A DNA stretch of 64,000 nt from Lyophyllum atratum (lineage: Eukaryota > Basidiomycota > Agaricomycetes > Agaricales > Lyophyllaceae). Both the position numbers and the translations under genes were made by a program. This document shows positions 10,564 through 24,197 of this stretch, in pieces. Each line of letters begins with the position of its first letter. Within the stretch, counting starts at the first letter, position 1. The stretch is from contig JACGCN010000008.1 in assembly GCA_014905825.1 (NCBI GenBank), forward strand, positions 124,001-188,000. Direction: 5' to 3'. The notes under the pieces are model-generated. The model was not told the DNA's origin and did no database searches. It worked only from the letters and a program-made list of their open reading frames with translations.

Positions 10564-13500
10564 ATGAAGCTGAAGGAAATCCACAGAACCTCGACCTTCG
10601 CATGGTCGCCTACAGCTTCTCTTCCTTTGCTGGCCACAGGAACCGTTGCAGGCGCACTTGACGAATCCTTCAGTAACGAGAGCCAGCTTGAAATATGGGC
10701 ACCGAATTTCCTGGACAAGAACGAGTATGATCTCGGCGGGGCTGGCCAGAATGGACCTAGAGGCGTCGTAAAGGATAACTCGAGGTTTGTGGATAGTTAT
10801 TGTGGGGAACTCGCGTTAACAGCGCTCAATCTGTAGGTTCAATCGCCTGGCGTGGGGTGGTGTATACGACAATCGACCCCGCGGAGTAATCGCAGCCGGT
10901 ATGGAGAACGGGGAGCTCGCCCTCTGGGATCCTGCCAAGATTCTTGCCGGCGCAGAGTAAGTCTGGCCTTCGTAGTGCTTGATATTGTTGTGAACGTTAC
11001 CGCGTCATAGGGTGTCGGAATCTCTTATCCTCCGAAACACGACACATACAGGGCCAGTCCGCGGACTCGATTTTAATCCCATACAAACGTCGCTTCTTGC
11101 CTCGGGCGGTGTCGCCGGCGAGGTATGATTCGCTACCTGCAATCAATTTTTACACGTCACTTACCTTGGCTGTAGGTGTACATATGGGACCTTAAGGATC
11201 CCAGCAAACCATACACGCCAACGCCAGGCTCTCGGAGTACAAAACTCGACGAAATCACCTCAGTTGCCTGGAATCAACAAGTCCAATACGTCCTTGCTGG
11301 TGCCAGTAGCACTGGATACACGGTTGTGTGGGATCTGCGAGGGAAGCGGGAAGTTGTCGCTCTAGCATATGGAGGTGGAGCTGGTACGCTTGCAGGGCAT
11401 GGTGGAAGTGGTAGCGGTATGGCAATGGGTGGCCGAAGGGGTATGAGCGATATTGCCTGGCACCCCGACAACGTACGCTAGCCTGTGCTTCTGGGACACT
11501 TACGCGGTACTCACTGTATCTCAGGCTACAAGGCTCGTGACCGCGTCCGAGGATGATTCTTCCCCCGTTATTATGGTGTGGGACCTTCGTAACGCACGCG
11601 CTCCCGAAAAGGTAAACCTTTCAAAGGCAGGATCACCGCACTCCGACTAATCACTTCACAGATTCTAACAGGGCATGAGAAAGGTGTCTTATCGTTGTCG
11701 TGGTGTAAACAGGATGCCGATTTGCTCCTGTCTTGCGGAAAGGACAACCGCGCCCTTTGTTGGAATCCGCAGACTTCAGAAATCATTGGAGAGGTGGGCG
11801 AGAACGCCAATCGATTCCTGGACATGCCTGACCTGGTTTTAGCTTCCTTCCGCAGATAATTGGGCGTTCCAAGTCGATTGGTGCCCCCGCAACCCTGACC
11901 TCCTCGCCACTGCATTCTTCGATGGCACAGTCGGAATCCACTCCATCCAATCAACAAACGATACCCCTAGTCAGGAATCCGCAGCTGCCCGGCCTGCTGA
12001 TGGGGCTGATATCTTCGATGCACCTGGTTTCTCGAGGTCCACAGGAGGCGCTACTCTTTCGCTCAAGCAGCCTCCCAAATGGCTTCGTCGTCCCGCCAGC
12101 AACTCGTTCGGATTCGGTGGAAAACTGGTCACGGTATCCAACCTTCCTTCGGCGCAAGGGAAGAACCAGAGCAGTGTTGTGCACATTCGCAAGGTTGTCA
12201 CCGAGCAGGATTTGGTCGAGCGCGCAACGAAGTTGCAGAGCGCTATTGAGGGTGGTTCAGAGTCGCTCAAGACCTTTGCTGAAGAGAGGTCTGGAAAAGA
12301 GGCACCGACTACGAAGGCTGGATGGAGGGCTTTGTTGAGCCTCTTTAAGGCTGACTCTCGCGATGAGCTCGTGACGCTGCTTGGTTTCTCAAAAACCGAG
12401 ATCGCTGCACGAGTCGCTGAAGCAGTGGAGAACTTGAAGGCTGCCAATGCGGAGAACGTGAAGTCTCCATTGGAGGAAGATATCACGGAAGTCAAGGCTC
12501 ACGAGACTGTCGTGTCCTTCGTAGAGCCCGAGCGCGAGGAGTACAGCGACGAGGAACGTGACGAGAAGACGCCATCCGAAGTCAGTGCCAGCGTCACATC
12601 CGACACCACCAGCGCCAACCGCCATGCTGACAGCGAGTCCACCACCACCGCACCCAGTCTTTTCGGCGATGATATGCCTGGAACGCCCCAGCTCGACGCT
12701 GGTGGTGATTTCTTCAGCGCCATCGCGCAGCAGGATCGGGTGCTCGTTCCGCACACCAATTACGGCATCGATTCCTCCGTAGCTGCTACCATCGGCTCTG
12801 GCCCCTCGTCCGTCTCCTCGGAATCGTTAAAGAGCAACTCCTTCAGGATTTATCCTAACGACGAGTCGGACATTGACCGCCTTGTTACCAAAGCCCTTGT
12901 GCTTGGGGACTTCGAGTCAGCGGTGTCCCTTTGCCTCTCTTCCGATCGCTTCGCAGATGCAATTTTGCTCGCCGTCCGTGGTGGGCCAGAACTCCTCCAA
13001 CGCACGCAAAAGGCGTACTTTGAGCGCCGCACCACTTCCCTTCCTTACCTTCGCCTCTTCCAGTCTATCGTCACCAACGATCTGTCGGATGTCGTTCATA
13101 ATGCCGATCTTCAAGAGTGGCAGGAGATCTTCGTTGTTTTGTGCACGTTCGCGAGCCAGGACGAGTTCCAGAGTCTTGCCGAGGAGTTGGGTCGTCGGTT
13201 GGAGTTCCAATTCACTGTTTCTGCATCTTCGGAGAACCCTGAGGTGAAAGAGGGTGCACGCGACTACAGGCAGAACGCGACGCTCACTTACCTGGCAGCT
13301 GCGCGCCTGGAACGTCTGGTCAACATCTGGATCGACGAATTGGCAGAGGAGGAGAATAAGCTCGTTTTGGACGAGGCGCACCCTACCAGCTCACGCTTCT
13401 CCGCACACACCCAAGCTCTCCAGTCATTTGTGGAGAAGGTTACGGTGTTCAGGGCTGCGACCAAATACGAGGACAAGGATCTCGAGCAGCCCCACAGCCC

Positions 13501-15304
13501 CGATGTAGAGGGCAGGGAGTTCAAGCTGGCGAGTTTGTATGATAGGTACCTGGAGTATGCGGAGCTCCTCACTACGCAGGGTCTGGTCAAGGAGGCGGTG
13601 GCGTTCTTGAAGCTGACCCCTCCAGACTACAAGGGTTCGGGTAGCGTGGACTTCAGTGCGGAGCGTGCTCGTCTCCTCACCGCTACTGGCAACACCCCAG
13701 CCCCTGCTCCTGCTCGGGCTCCCGCTCCGGCCGTCCCAGCAGCTCCAGCATCGAGGGCACCAGCGCCTGCTTACTCTGCATATTCTAATTACGCCGCAAC
13801 TACTCAGCCCGCAGCCCCCGTCCAGCAGGCGTCTATGACGCAACCAGCGTACCAAGGGTATAATCCTTCGGGAGCTCGTGCATCGGCGGGTTCTTACGCT
13901 CCAAGTGCCCCTGCCGTCGGTCACACGCCATATGCCCCTGCTGCGCCATCGTACAACACGTCGAACGCACCCTATCAGTCGTCCCTCACCCAGCCCCCTC
14001 ATCTTAGGACTCAGCCCCAGCCTCAGCCCACTCAAATGGTGCCTCCTCCTCCACGTGCGTCTACTAGCACCCCAGGTGGTAGCGTCGCCCCTCCACCACC
14101 GCCCAAGCGACAGGAAAATGGCGGCTGGAACGATGCCCCTGCGCTAGTGACCGCGACTCGAGGACCGAGCAACCTGCATCTGAATAAACCCGCTGCTATC
14201 ACATCTCCGTTCCCCAATCAAGCCGCTTCTCCAGGTTTCTCTCCCACCGGATCTCCTTACAATAGTCCACGCCAGCTTGCGTCGTTCCCGCCTCCCCGAC
14301 CAGGGAGCGTTCAAGGTCAGGTACCCCCTCCGCCTCCTGCGGGGCAACGGATGGGTCCGCCTCCAGGCAGGCCTGCGTCACGAACTACCTCTGCCCCTCC
14401 TACACGCATGATGTCCCCTCAGGTGCCTCCGAACGTTCAGCAACCACCCCCTGCCGGTGCATACAATCGCCCACCTGGGCAACAACAACAACAACAACCG
14501 GGCCAATTGCATCCCTCGAGTAACTTTGCACCGCCTTCTGTACAGGGCAGCCCGTATGCCCAGGGTCCTTCGTCTCCCCAACCACCCCAGCAGCAGCCTC
14601 AGTCGGGACCATATGCCCCTCCGCCAGGTGTGCAGAGGACGGGACCACCGCAGCCCACGGGTCCTCCGGGAGCGCCGCAACCAGGTGGGGGACCACCTCC
14701 ACCGCCCGGTGGTCCGGCGGGAGGTCCTGCTCGCTCGAGTTCGAGGAGTGCAGCGCGTCCTCAGGCTGGACCTCCCCCACCCAAATACCGTATGTTGTTC
14801 GCTTCGCTTTTTGTAGAGGAGTGTTGACGTAGTCTGGCATTCTAGCCGCTGGTGATCGATCCCATATCCCGGAGCATGCTCGACCTGCGTTCAACGTCAT
14901 TTCTGAGCAGCTGAACCGTATGAGGCTGACGACTCCGGTATGTCTGTTTGTTCGTTTCATTGGCCCCTATGGCTGAATGAACTCTTACTGTAGCCGCAAC
15001 AAAAACGACTCGTGGACGATCTGGAGCGTCGTATCAACCCGCTTTTTGATGCTTTGAACTGTGAGACCCTGTCCAAGCCGGTCGTGGACCAGCTGCTAGT
15101 CTTGACGAGAGGTGAGCTTCATTGTTCTGGCCCCTTGCGTTATGTCCTTCGGTACTGATGGTACTCTTTCTCCTTTCAGCCATGGAAAATCACGATCGCC
15201 CGGCTGCGCTGGCTATCCACGTCGACCTTCTCACGCGGGGATCGCTGACGGATGATATTGGGCTGTGGATGTCGGGTGTGAAGCAGTTGATCATGCGCTT
15301 GTAG
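10564..15304 (+). CDS. SEC31: COPII coat protein SEC31
   Basis: Outer coat subunit of COPII vesicles that pairs with Sec13 at ER exit sites. Ten exons (10564-10784, 10837-10956, 11011-11122, 11176-11472, 11525-11611, 11662-11793, 11843-14789, 14846-14937, 14994-15111, 15180-15304) give 1416 aa. Residues 1 to about 360 form WD40 repeats (for example [27 protein letters not shown], and [19 protein letters not shown]). The [17 protein letters not shown] motif, typical of Sec31, is near residue 400. A helical coatomer-type region follows ([20 protein letters not shown] near 660). Residues about 940-1305 are Pro/Gln/Ala-rich with PPPP and poly-Gln runs, the region that in yeast contacts Sec23/Sar1. 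The C-terminal helical domain (about 1306-1416) is preserved. An essential single-copy gene in fungi, so this locus is conserved euchromatin. Confidence 0.95.
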
Positions 15305-15957
15305 TACGTATCATTCAGAGGCTTGTTGCTTTTAGAGAAGGTCCGGTAGGGACGATACCTGGTAAAATTGATACTTTTTTCTTTCGACTCGTTGCTGCGC
15401 GTGGGATGGTTTTATAAGTTGGCACTGTATGTGTTCGGTAGTGGTTTAGACGTGGCGAAGATTGGAGATATGGTATGCGATGGTCATCAGGACTTGGGGC
15501 GGCCTTCGATTTTGTAACTATTTTTAGACTTTTCACTCCTTCGTTTCTCAGTCTGCCTCCCTCGACGCCAGTGCCAACCGCAGCGACGAAACCTTCCAAC
15601 GCGACAATATAATACAACATACTTTTCAATTCTCCCTGCATACTCGTGACAACACATACTGGGCTCTGCTACAACGTGAACAAATACATAAAAGGGGGTG
15701 GGATCGCTAGGTATCATTGAGGTGGTGGTGGTGGTGGTGTGAATAATGAGTCGTGAGGTGCATAGAATAAGATATAAACAGAGACTTCCAACAGGGCCCG
15801 GAGTCGTACATAATAAACAGACATCCCCTCCTCGCGGCGTGTTGCAGCTCAGGGGGGTCCGACGATGGTGGAATGGATGGACAGACGAAAGGAGGCGAGA
15901 GGCATAAACAGGCCCTGCGCGGCTCCATATCCGGCGCAGCGGGGTGCGACGAGTCGT
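15305..15957. other. Convergent 3' intergenic region
   Basis: Lies between the convergent ends of SEC31 and the glutamate dehydrogenase gene. It holds T-rich stretches near 15370 and a GGT microsatellite at about 15720-15738, but no gene. Confidence 0.5.
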
Positions 15958-17722
<1,765 letters not shown>

Positions 17723-17803
17723 GGCTGCAGTAATGTATAAGATGTAGAAGGAGGAGCGATAGAGACATTCCGCAAACTCCCCAGCCTTTAAAGAAGATTT
17801 TCC

Positions 17804-17827
17804 TTATCTCTGTCTTTTTCCTTATCT
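17804..17827 (-). promoter_or_regulatory. Tandem GATA-factor sites upstream of gdhA
   Basis: TTATCT occurs at 17804-17809 and 17822-17827, each inside a repeat CCTTATCTCTG, 82-105 bases before the gdhA ATG. On the gene's strand these read AGATAA, the core bound by fungal AreA/Nit2-type nitrogen regulators. Binding itself is inferred. Confidence 0.5.
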
Positions 17828-17829
17828 CT

Positions 17830-20560
17830 GCGTCAGGCCCAAAAGCGGAGTCTCGTCGGGAGCCAGATCTCTATTCCCGATCGGCCGACTGGTCACGCGC
17901 GACTCCGGCAAGATGGCCCACTCGCAACTCCCGCGACGACAAGTTTGCGCTTCCTCTTTTCTCCGAATTGAATGGGTGCGCTGGCTCTACGGTGCGGACA
18001 TCTTCATTCAAGGCTTTACTCGACGTCACTTCAGCTGTGCCTTCCACTCGGGATTCGTGTATGACTCAGGCGCCATATCCGAGTCCTAGATTTACAGTAA
18101 GTCGATCTGTGGGGAAAGATGTAGTTAGGACTCATTCAAGGAAAGGATTATCCCAAAATGGTCCTTTGAAAGACAGGATATGCTCTGCTGACTACTGTAC
18201 CACAGGGTGGAGTCCATCCACAGAGACATCGAGGGTTCCTTATGGCAACGTAAAGATAAGAGTAGTGCACCACATTGTGCAAATCCTCCAAAATCAGATG
18301 CTGTCAACTGGCTGGGCCCCCTGGCTGAATTTGATATTTCCTTTCTCCAAATAGATTTCGAGCTCGTTTGTGATTACTCTCGATACCTCCTTCACCTGGA
18401 AGGAACTGTACTCTCTGAACTACTCATTTACTCGTTCCAAAATCGCACAAGGAACGGATTAAGGTATTCCACGATTCGAAGATCTCAGAGTCAAAGGAGC
18501 TTCGCAGCTTCCAACCCCCGCTCCATCTAATCCACAACCAGCTCGCTTGGCGTGTACCCATCAAGCAAGCTCGAAATATGAGAGGTCGATAAGGACGTGC
18601 CACGTCCTCCCCGAAGATATATGCGCATTGGCTGGAGATAGCACCACCAACAAAAACACAGTGCGAAAATACAAAATCCGCAGGCAAAAATGGTCGCGTG
18701 CCCAAAACCGACCCTGCAAAGCCTAGCTAATTTTACGCACAGAGATAACGGAAGTCGCGGGCCTGTCAGTGTTCACGTACGCCCTTCTTGCTCCATCCAC
18801 AAATGCGAGATCAAGCCTGAGAAGGCACTGGCGAGGAACGTGGAAACGGCCCGGGCAGGAAAAGGCGGGAGGCGCAGCCAAACAGTTCCAAATACCGTCG
18901 GCCGGCCGCCCCGACACCCCGACCTTCCCCAATTATTTTTTTGACATTCTCTATTGCTCGCGGAGCGGAATGAGGCAATATAAAGGATGTATAGTAATTA
19001 GAGGTGGCGGAATTTCATCTGATCGACGCCTGGTGATAGACGTCTGGTTCCGTGACATACAAAATATCCCAGTCGGGGTGGGGGGTGGGGTGGGGGGGGG
19101 GGGGGGAAGGCCATCCAGCGAGCATGGAGTCGAGCATAGGATACCATATAATCCCCGGTATGAACTTGCAACGTTGTTAAGATAAAGCTATAGATAGATA
19201 TTCCCCGGCGGGAGAGTTACAACTTGCCGTCCTGCCCAATCCTCGACTTTCCAACATCCGAGCCAAGTTATCTCTGAAGCCACGACGGGATGTGGGACAG
19301 AATTCGCCACGCAGCACCTGCACTTATCAGTATCTTTTTTTGATACGTACCCAAGAGATGACTCACAGCGCGGCGATGGGTGCTTCGGGGCCCCGGGTCT
19401 GATAAAGAGATAAGTGGAAAGATAAGTGAATCCGGGCGCTGGCACGAAGCATAGATAAAGGGCAGCGCATACATAGGTTTGATTACCCCCCTCTTCCCTC
19501 CCCCTCCCCCCTCCCCGCCACCAGTGCACCTGCCGCCCTCCCTTCACCTGACGCCCGGCCCAGGCACAAAGAATAGACACACCAGTACCCCACGGGCGGC
19601 CGTGACGGAACAAAAACATAGAACGCGACGTCAGTCCTCTTGACGTCGCAGAAGCCCAATCCCAATCCTAGGACCCGGAGGCACGGGCACACCTTGAACC
19701 CACACACGAGTCACGAAGCATCAGTGGGGCCGTGCACTTGAAGTTCGCCAGTGACGTGTTCTGTGCGTGGCGGGTACGCAGGAAGCCACGAGGGTATGGC
19801 ACCACATGCATTCCCTATCGCCCTATCGTAGGCCTGATGGAGCCGCCAAACCTGGCGTTCGAGGCATCTCGCTCGGCCATGACAAGGAAAAAGGACAAGG
19901 TGACACCTGCCATCGGGTGTAGGACGTACGAGAGTCAGCCATCCGACTTCGGAGCACCCAACAGGAAAAAGCGACGTGAAAGGGGACTCGAGCGTGAAGC
20001 CGAGCCCCACCCTGGATGGACAGCACCCAACAGCGACGGTGGATCAAGGAAGGAGAAGGTATGGCGCGCCGAAGAAGATAAGGAAAAGGAGGGATGGAGG
20101 TTGGTGGCACGAATCCAGGCGAACGGAACTTTTCAAGCTTGAAGTACGCGACGGACGCCGAGGTGGATCCCGCCTCTCTTCCAAAAACAGAAGGTCCGCC
20201 GTTCCGGGATCACAGATCCCCCTCTGGCCCACTGTCACTTTCGCAAGGAAAAGGCGCAACACGGTGGAATTGGGGCAGATGGAAAGATGGCAGTACCATT
20301 CCTCAAGGCTGAATAACTCTGAGACCATGAAAAAGGGCTCGTACAAGAAATACCGCCAACGAGGAGCATGCCAGCTCTTCGTTTTCCTCAGACAAAATCA
20401 GGCTAGTGCTGAGCGCTGATGTTCCAGGCCAGGCGTGGGCGCGATGAAGGTGATACCTGGAAGAAGTTCGACGGGATGGAGATTATTGAAGAAACAAAGT
20501 CAAAAGGACTTGCGTACCATCACTGGTCTAGGAAATGTGTTGTTCAAATCGCAAATCGGG
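17830..20560. other. Long intergenic stretch without recognisable gene
   Basis: Several plus-strand frames of about 130-147 codons (17968, 18769, 19732, 19976) have no recognisable domain and no supporting spliced neighbours. The region contains a run of about 30 nearly pure G (19078-19107), a cluster of GATA motifs (about 19268-19457) and GC-rich blocks. It could include promoter and 5' sequence of a gene I cannot identify. Confidence 0.4.
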
Positions 20561-20695
20561 CCGACTGTGGGTCGGTGTATTCGAGTCGAGACAGTCGGGT
20601 CAGCACCGCCGACTAGTCACTGACTAGTCAAGGATTAGTTGGACTGAAAGTCGCGACTATAGTCACGGCGACACAGTCAGACTGCAGTCGTGACA
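20561..20695. repeat. AGTC/GACT-rich palindromic patch
   Basis: About fourteen AGTC or GACT tetramers fall within 135 bases, often paired as palindromes such as GACTAGTC and AGTCGCGACTATAGTC. About one would be expected by chance. It lies in non-coding DNA about 360 bases before a TIR element. It may be subterminal repeats of a mobile element, a regulatory array or a simple-repeat expansion. Confidence 0.55.
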
Positions 20696-21058
20696 ACAAC
20701 TGGCTCTGTACCTGCCCCCACCTCTGCTGACTGAGGCCTCATAGATATAGTAAGAACCGCCTTGGTTAGTTGGCTGTGATATTTTCGCAGGTGTTTGGAC
20801 ATAAGGAATTGGCCTAAAATAGGTACTATGGACAGCTTTGAGTTGAGTTGTTGAAGAAGAGAGGGGGAGGCCTGAGTGCCGTGTTCGCAGGATGCAAGAG
20901 CCACGCGGTTTGTCACGTAGAGAGAAATTACATTGAGTCTGACGAAATACACCTTGTTCATCGAATCCGTGTGGTTAAGCCCGCGATGTCGCGTCGTAGA
21001 GCAAGTGCAAGATGGTCGTGAAAGTGGAAAATGTTAGTCTCCAAACAGACTTTATGTA
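20696..21058. other. Intergenic, no gene recognised
   Basis: Between the AGTC-rich patch and the left end of the TIR element. The single minus-strand frame of 94 codons shows no known domain. Confidence 0.4.
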
Positions 21059-21753
21059 CAGTCTTTCACCAGTCCTTGACACACCCAAATAAAGATGCCT
21101 GTCGGAAATTTCTTTTGGAGAGGCAAAAGGAAATCAGAGTTGGCAATATCTTGGATTAGGGTGTCAAGATGTAGTGTAGCTATTGAAACTCGCTATCGAC
21201 GGAGAGGAGTATGGACGATGAAGAACATCTGTGCAGAATGTCCTTATCAACAAAATTTTAGTCCTTGACACACAGGTCACATCAGGCGTGACAACCAAAA
21301 CAGGCGGAGAATTTCGAGGCAACCGACGTTCGATGAACTTTGATCATCATACGCGAGACCCGATTTAGCAACTGTGACGTGACTGTGTGGAGGACATTTC
21401 ATCGTCGAAACAGTCAAACCCTTCAGTTTCCACACCTAAGTCAGAGGAAGCACATAGTATGCGATGAAAAGGGACCATTTCATATGACTTACCATCTATG
21501 AGTCAGAGTTTCCTGGAAGTTCCTCTGCATCTGCAGATATAGCACAACAAAATTTCATGTTTTCTGAAATTCTGAACTGATGTCTCAACACAGATGGACC
21601 GAGGCAGCAGACATCCTCTACGTTCAGAGATTAGATAGATGTATTATATAATTTGCCTATAGAAAAAACTCCGAGGCAGTTGAGCAAGTTGAAGTGGAAA
21701 AATCGGCCTTTGTGTCAAGGAGTGGTGGTGTGTCAAGGACCAGTGAAAGACTG
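21059..21753. mobile_element. 695-bp TIR element with TA duplications (Tc1/mariner-like MITE)
   Basis: The left end CAGTCTTTCACCAGTCCTTG and the reverse complement of the right end, CAGTCTTTCACTGGTCCTTG, continue to about 27 bases with two mismatches. A TA dinucleotide flanks both ends (21057-21058 and 21754-21755). Ends starting CAGT and TA target duplication are typical of the Tc1/mariner superfamily. A CCTTGACACA motif is repeated inside (near 21264 and 21712). There is no transposase frame, so it is non-autonomous. It ends 156 bases before the SEH1 start codon. Confidence 0.72.
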
Positions 21754-21909
21754 TAACAGATGATAGTCGATCTTATGGGAAATGTGGCCATGGTATTGCA
21801 AAATACAAGCAAACAGATGCCCGTAACCGCCGAATCGACCTTCTTGTCCACGACGACGCGTTCCCCGCTTTCCTCCCCTGCATCCCAACCCTATCGCCAC
21901 CAACATACG

Positions 21910-23610
21910 ATGATCCAGACTGGACTCATCCAAAATGCCCATGACGATCTCGTCACCGACGCGTCCTACGATTTCTACGGTCTCCGTCTCGCCACTTGCA
22001 GCTTGGACCAACGGTACGCCAGTCCCCTTGTCTTACCAGGTTGATGAAGTCTGATTGGTATATAAGGATAAAAGTGTGGCACCTAGATGAGGTGAATGGT
22101 ACATGGGCCGTCGAAGATGACTGGAAGGTACGATACACCATACATGGCTTCCATGACCTATTGACACCATGGATGAACCCAGGCCCACGACGCGCCCGTA
22201 TCCAAACTCACCTGGGCCCACCCCGAATTCGGCTCCATCATAGCATCGTCCTCCTACGACCGCACCGCGAAGGTGTGGGAGCAGGCGTCGCCGGTCCCGC
22301 AGCCCGAGAGCGATGGGGCGCCGTCTTCTTCTGGGTCGACGACGTCAAGGTGGGTGGAGAGGGCGGTGTTGACGGATGCGAGGGGGACGGTGAGGGCGGT
22401 GGAGTTTGCGCCGCAGCATTTTGGGCTTAAACTCGTGGGTGATACTGCCATTAATTCTATGATACAGCATTTAAGTTTCTTTCGATGACAGGCAACGATT
22501 GCTTCCGACAATCAACTGCGCATATACGAGTGCCTCGAACAGCCCTCCCTAACCTCCTGGCAGCTCTCCGAGGAACTCGACGTGCAGACCCTCCCATCCT
22601 CCGCATCCCCGTCCGTCCACTCGCGCGCACACACCGTCGCGCTCGCCACCCCGACGCAAACGAACGCCACGCTCGACGGCGCCTCCGCCTCCCTCGTCAC
22701 GCAAGCCCTGCAACAAGGCCTCCAGCAAAACGCAGCCCCCGCGGCAGGACTCCCGACACGCCCGGGCTCGGGCAATCGCGAGGCTGATGGAGGGTGGTGT
22801 ATCTCCTGGTGCAAAGACCGCTACTGGGGCGAGATCATCGCTGCCTCGTGCGGTGTCAATGGCATCGTCAAGGTAAACCCCACCACCAGATTGACGGATG
22901 AATACACCAATAACGAATTCTTTCTTTTTGTTTCGCATTGTGTAGATAATACAACTCTCCCCCTCCCGCCGCCCCACCGCCCTCCTCACACTCGACCCCA
23001 CACCCGCAACAGCCCCCCAGGCCCCCACCTTCCCCGGACCAGATAGCAGCAGCAGCACCCAACCCGGAGACGCCGATGCCGCAGCCGCCCCGCCTGCGTT
23101 TGCTGTCACGTCCGTGGCGTGGGCGCCGTCGTGCGGGCGCTCGTATCATCTCATCGCGACGGGGGGCCGGGATGGAAGGGTGAGGATTTGGAGGGTGAGG
23201 CCGGGGGAGGATGTGGATGGGGAGGGGGAGGAGGAGGAGGGGGGGTGGGGGGCGAGTGTTGTTGGGGATTTTGATCAGCATAAGTAAGGGCGCCGTCTAT
23301 GTTGCTTTGTTCTGTTCTCTGGGAGATGTTGATGGGGCTTTTTTTGGTTTTTGTAGGTCGGCGATTGGGAGAGTTGAATGGAATATCACTGGGTACGCTC
23401 CCTTTCTTTTGTGTGCATGTTTATGTTTGGGTATGGGTGCTGATGGGGGGTGGGGACAGGACGGTTTTGTCTTCGGCTGGGAATGATGGGCGCATTCGGT
23501 TGTGGAAGGCGACGGAGGGGAATGTGTGGAGGCCGGCGGGGAGTATTGGTGTTGAGCAGGCGGAGGAGACGGACGTGCCTGAGAGCAAGGATGTTGATAT
23601 GGAGGCGTGA
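21910..23610 (+). CDS. SEH1: Nucleoporin SEH1 (WD40 protein)
   Basis: Beta-propeller subunit of the Nup84/Nup107 Y-complex of the nuclear pore, shared with the SEA/GATOR complex at the vacuole. Seven exons (21910-22013, 22067-22127, 22183-22434, 22492-22872, 22946-23283, 23357-23392, 23460-23610) total 1323 nt, giving 440 aa. The start MIQTGLIQNAHDDLVTDASY matches the conserved Seh1 opening. Further family blocks are YDFYGLRLATCSLDQRIKVW, HDAPVSKLTWAHPEFGSIIA with SYDRTAKVWE, ASDNQLRIYE, and the last blades RDGRVRIW and SSAGNDGRIRLWKA. It is longer than yeast Seh1 because of Ala/Pro/Ser-rich loops in exons 4 and 5. The 36-nt exon 6 is unusually small. An upstream in-frame ATG at 21760 exists but falls just after the TIR element and is less likely. 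Confidence 0.92.
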
Positions 23611-23707
23611 TGGTGTAGACTTCGTGGAGGAGGGGTTTGGGTTGTGTTGAATAAGAGGTTGTGTGTGATATTGATAGAGATAGACACTCCCGGCCCAGCA
23701 CTCATAA

Positions 23708-24197
23708 ACACTATGTGAATCGCGCGACGGCCAAACGAAAACAAAATCAGAACTCAGGAAGATAATTCGCTGTAGGTATTCGAACGCTATCACTACCACT
23801 TCCTACATCTCCACACCCAGACAAAGCCCTCACCTCCTCCTCCCACCTCCACCGAACACCCGCCGCTCCAAAGATCTCAATACTACGTACATCCCCCCCG
23901 CACCCACAAACCCCGTAAGTGTTGAATAATGGCTTTTGTGTGATACGGATAGGATATACACCATGTGAATTACGGGATCCGCCCGACGCGCCAAATGGAA
24001 ACAGCAAACAATCGGCCGCTCTCAATCCAAAAAGACAATTTTCGGCGCGTATTTGCATGCGAACACCACTACTTCCTGCAGCTCCACATCCAGAGAAAGC
24101 CTTCAACGACTCCTATCACCTACCCTCTGGAAAACTCGCCGCTCCAAAGACCTCAACACCACATACACCCCCCCAGCAACCACAAACCCCACAAGCA
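23708..24197. repeat. Decayed tandem duplication of the permease 3' end
   Basis: The segment about 23710-23921 resembles about 23960-24197. Matching blocks include CGCCGCTCCAAAGATCTCAA with CGCCGCTCCAAAGACCTCAA, CCCACAAACCCCGTAAG with CCACAAACCCCACAAG, and TATGTGAAT followed by CGACGG with CATGTGAAT followed by CGACGC. On the minus strand the outer copy still reads like the permease C-terminus (YVVLRSLERRVF). The inner copy is the real end of the permease gene plus its 3' flank; the outer copy has accumulated substitutions. Confidence 0.65.

Noticed and set aside
13424..14960. Several long minus-strand frames (Arg/Ser-rich)
   Set aside because: Antisense to the Pro-rich region of SEC31; GC-rich proline codons give long open antisense frames.
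15720..15738. GGT run as a telomere-like or regulatory array
   Set aside because: A simple trinucleotide microsatellite in a 3' flank, with no further structure.
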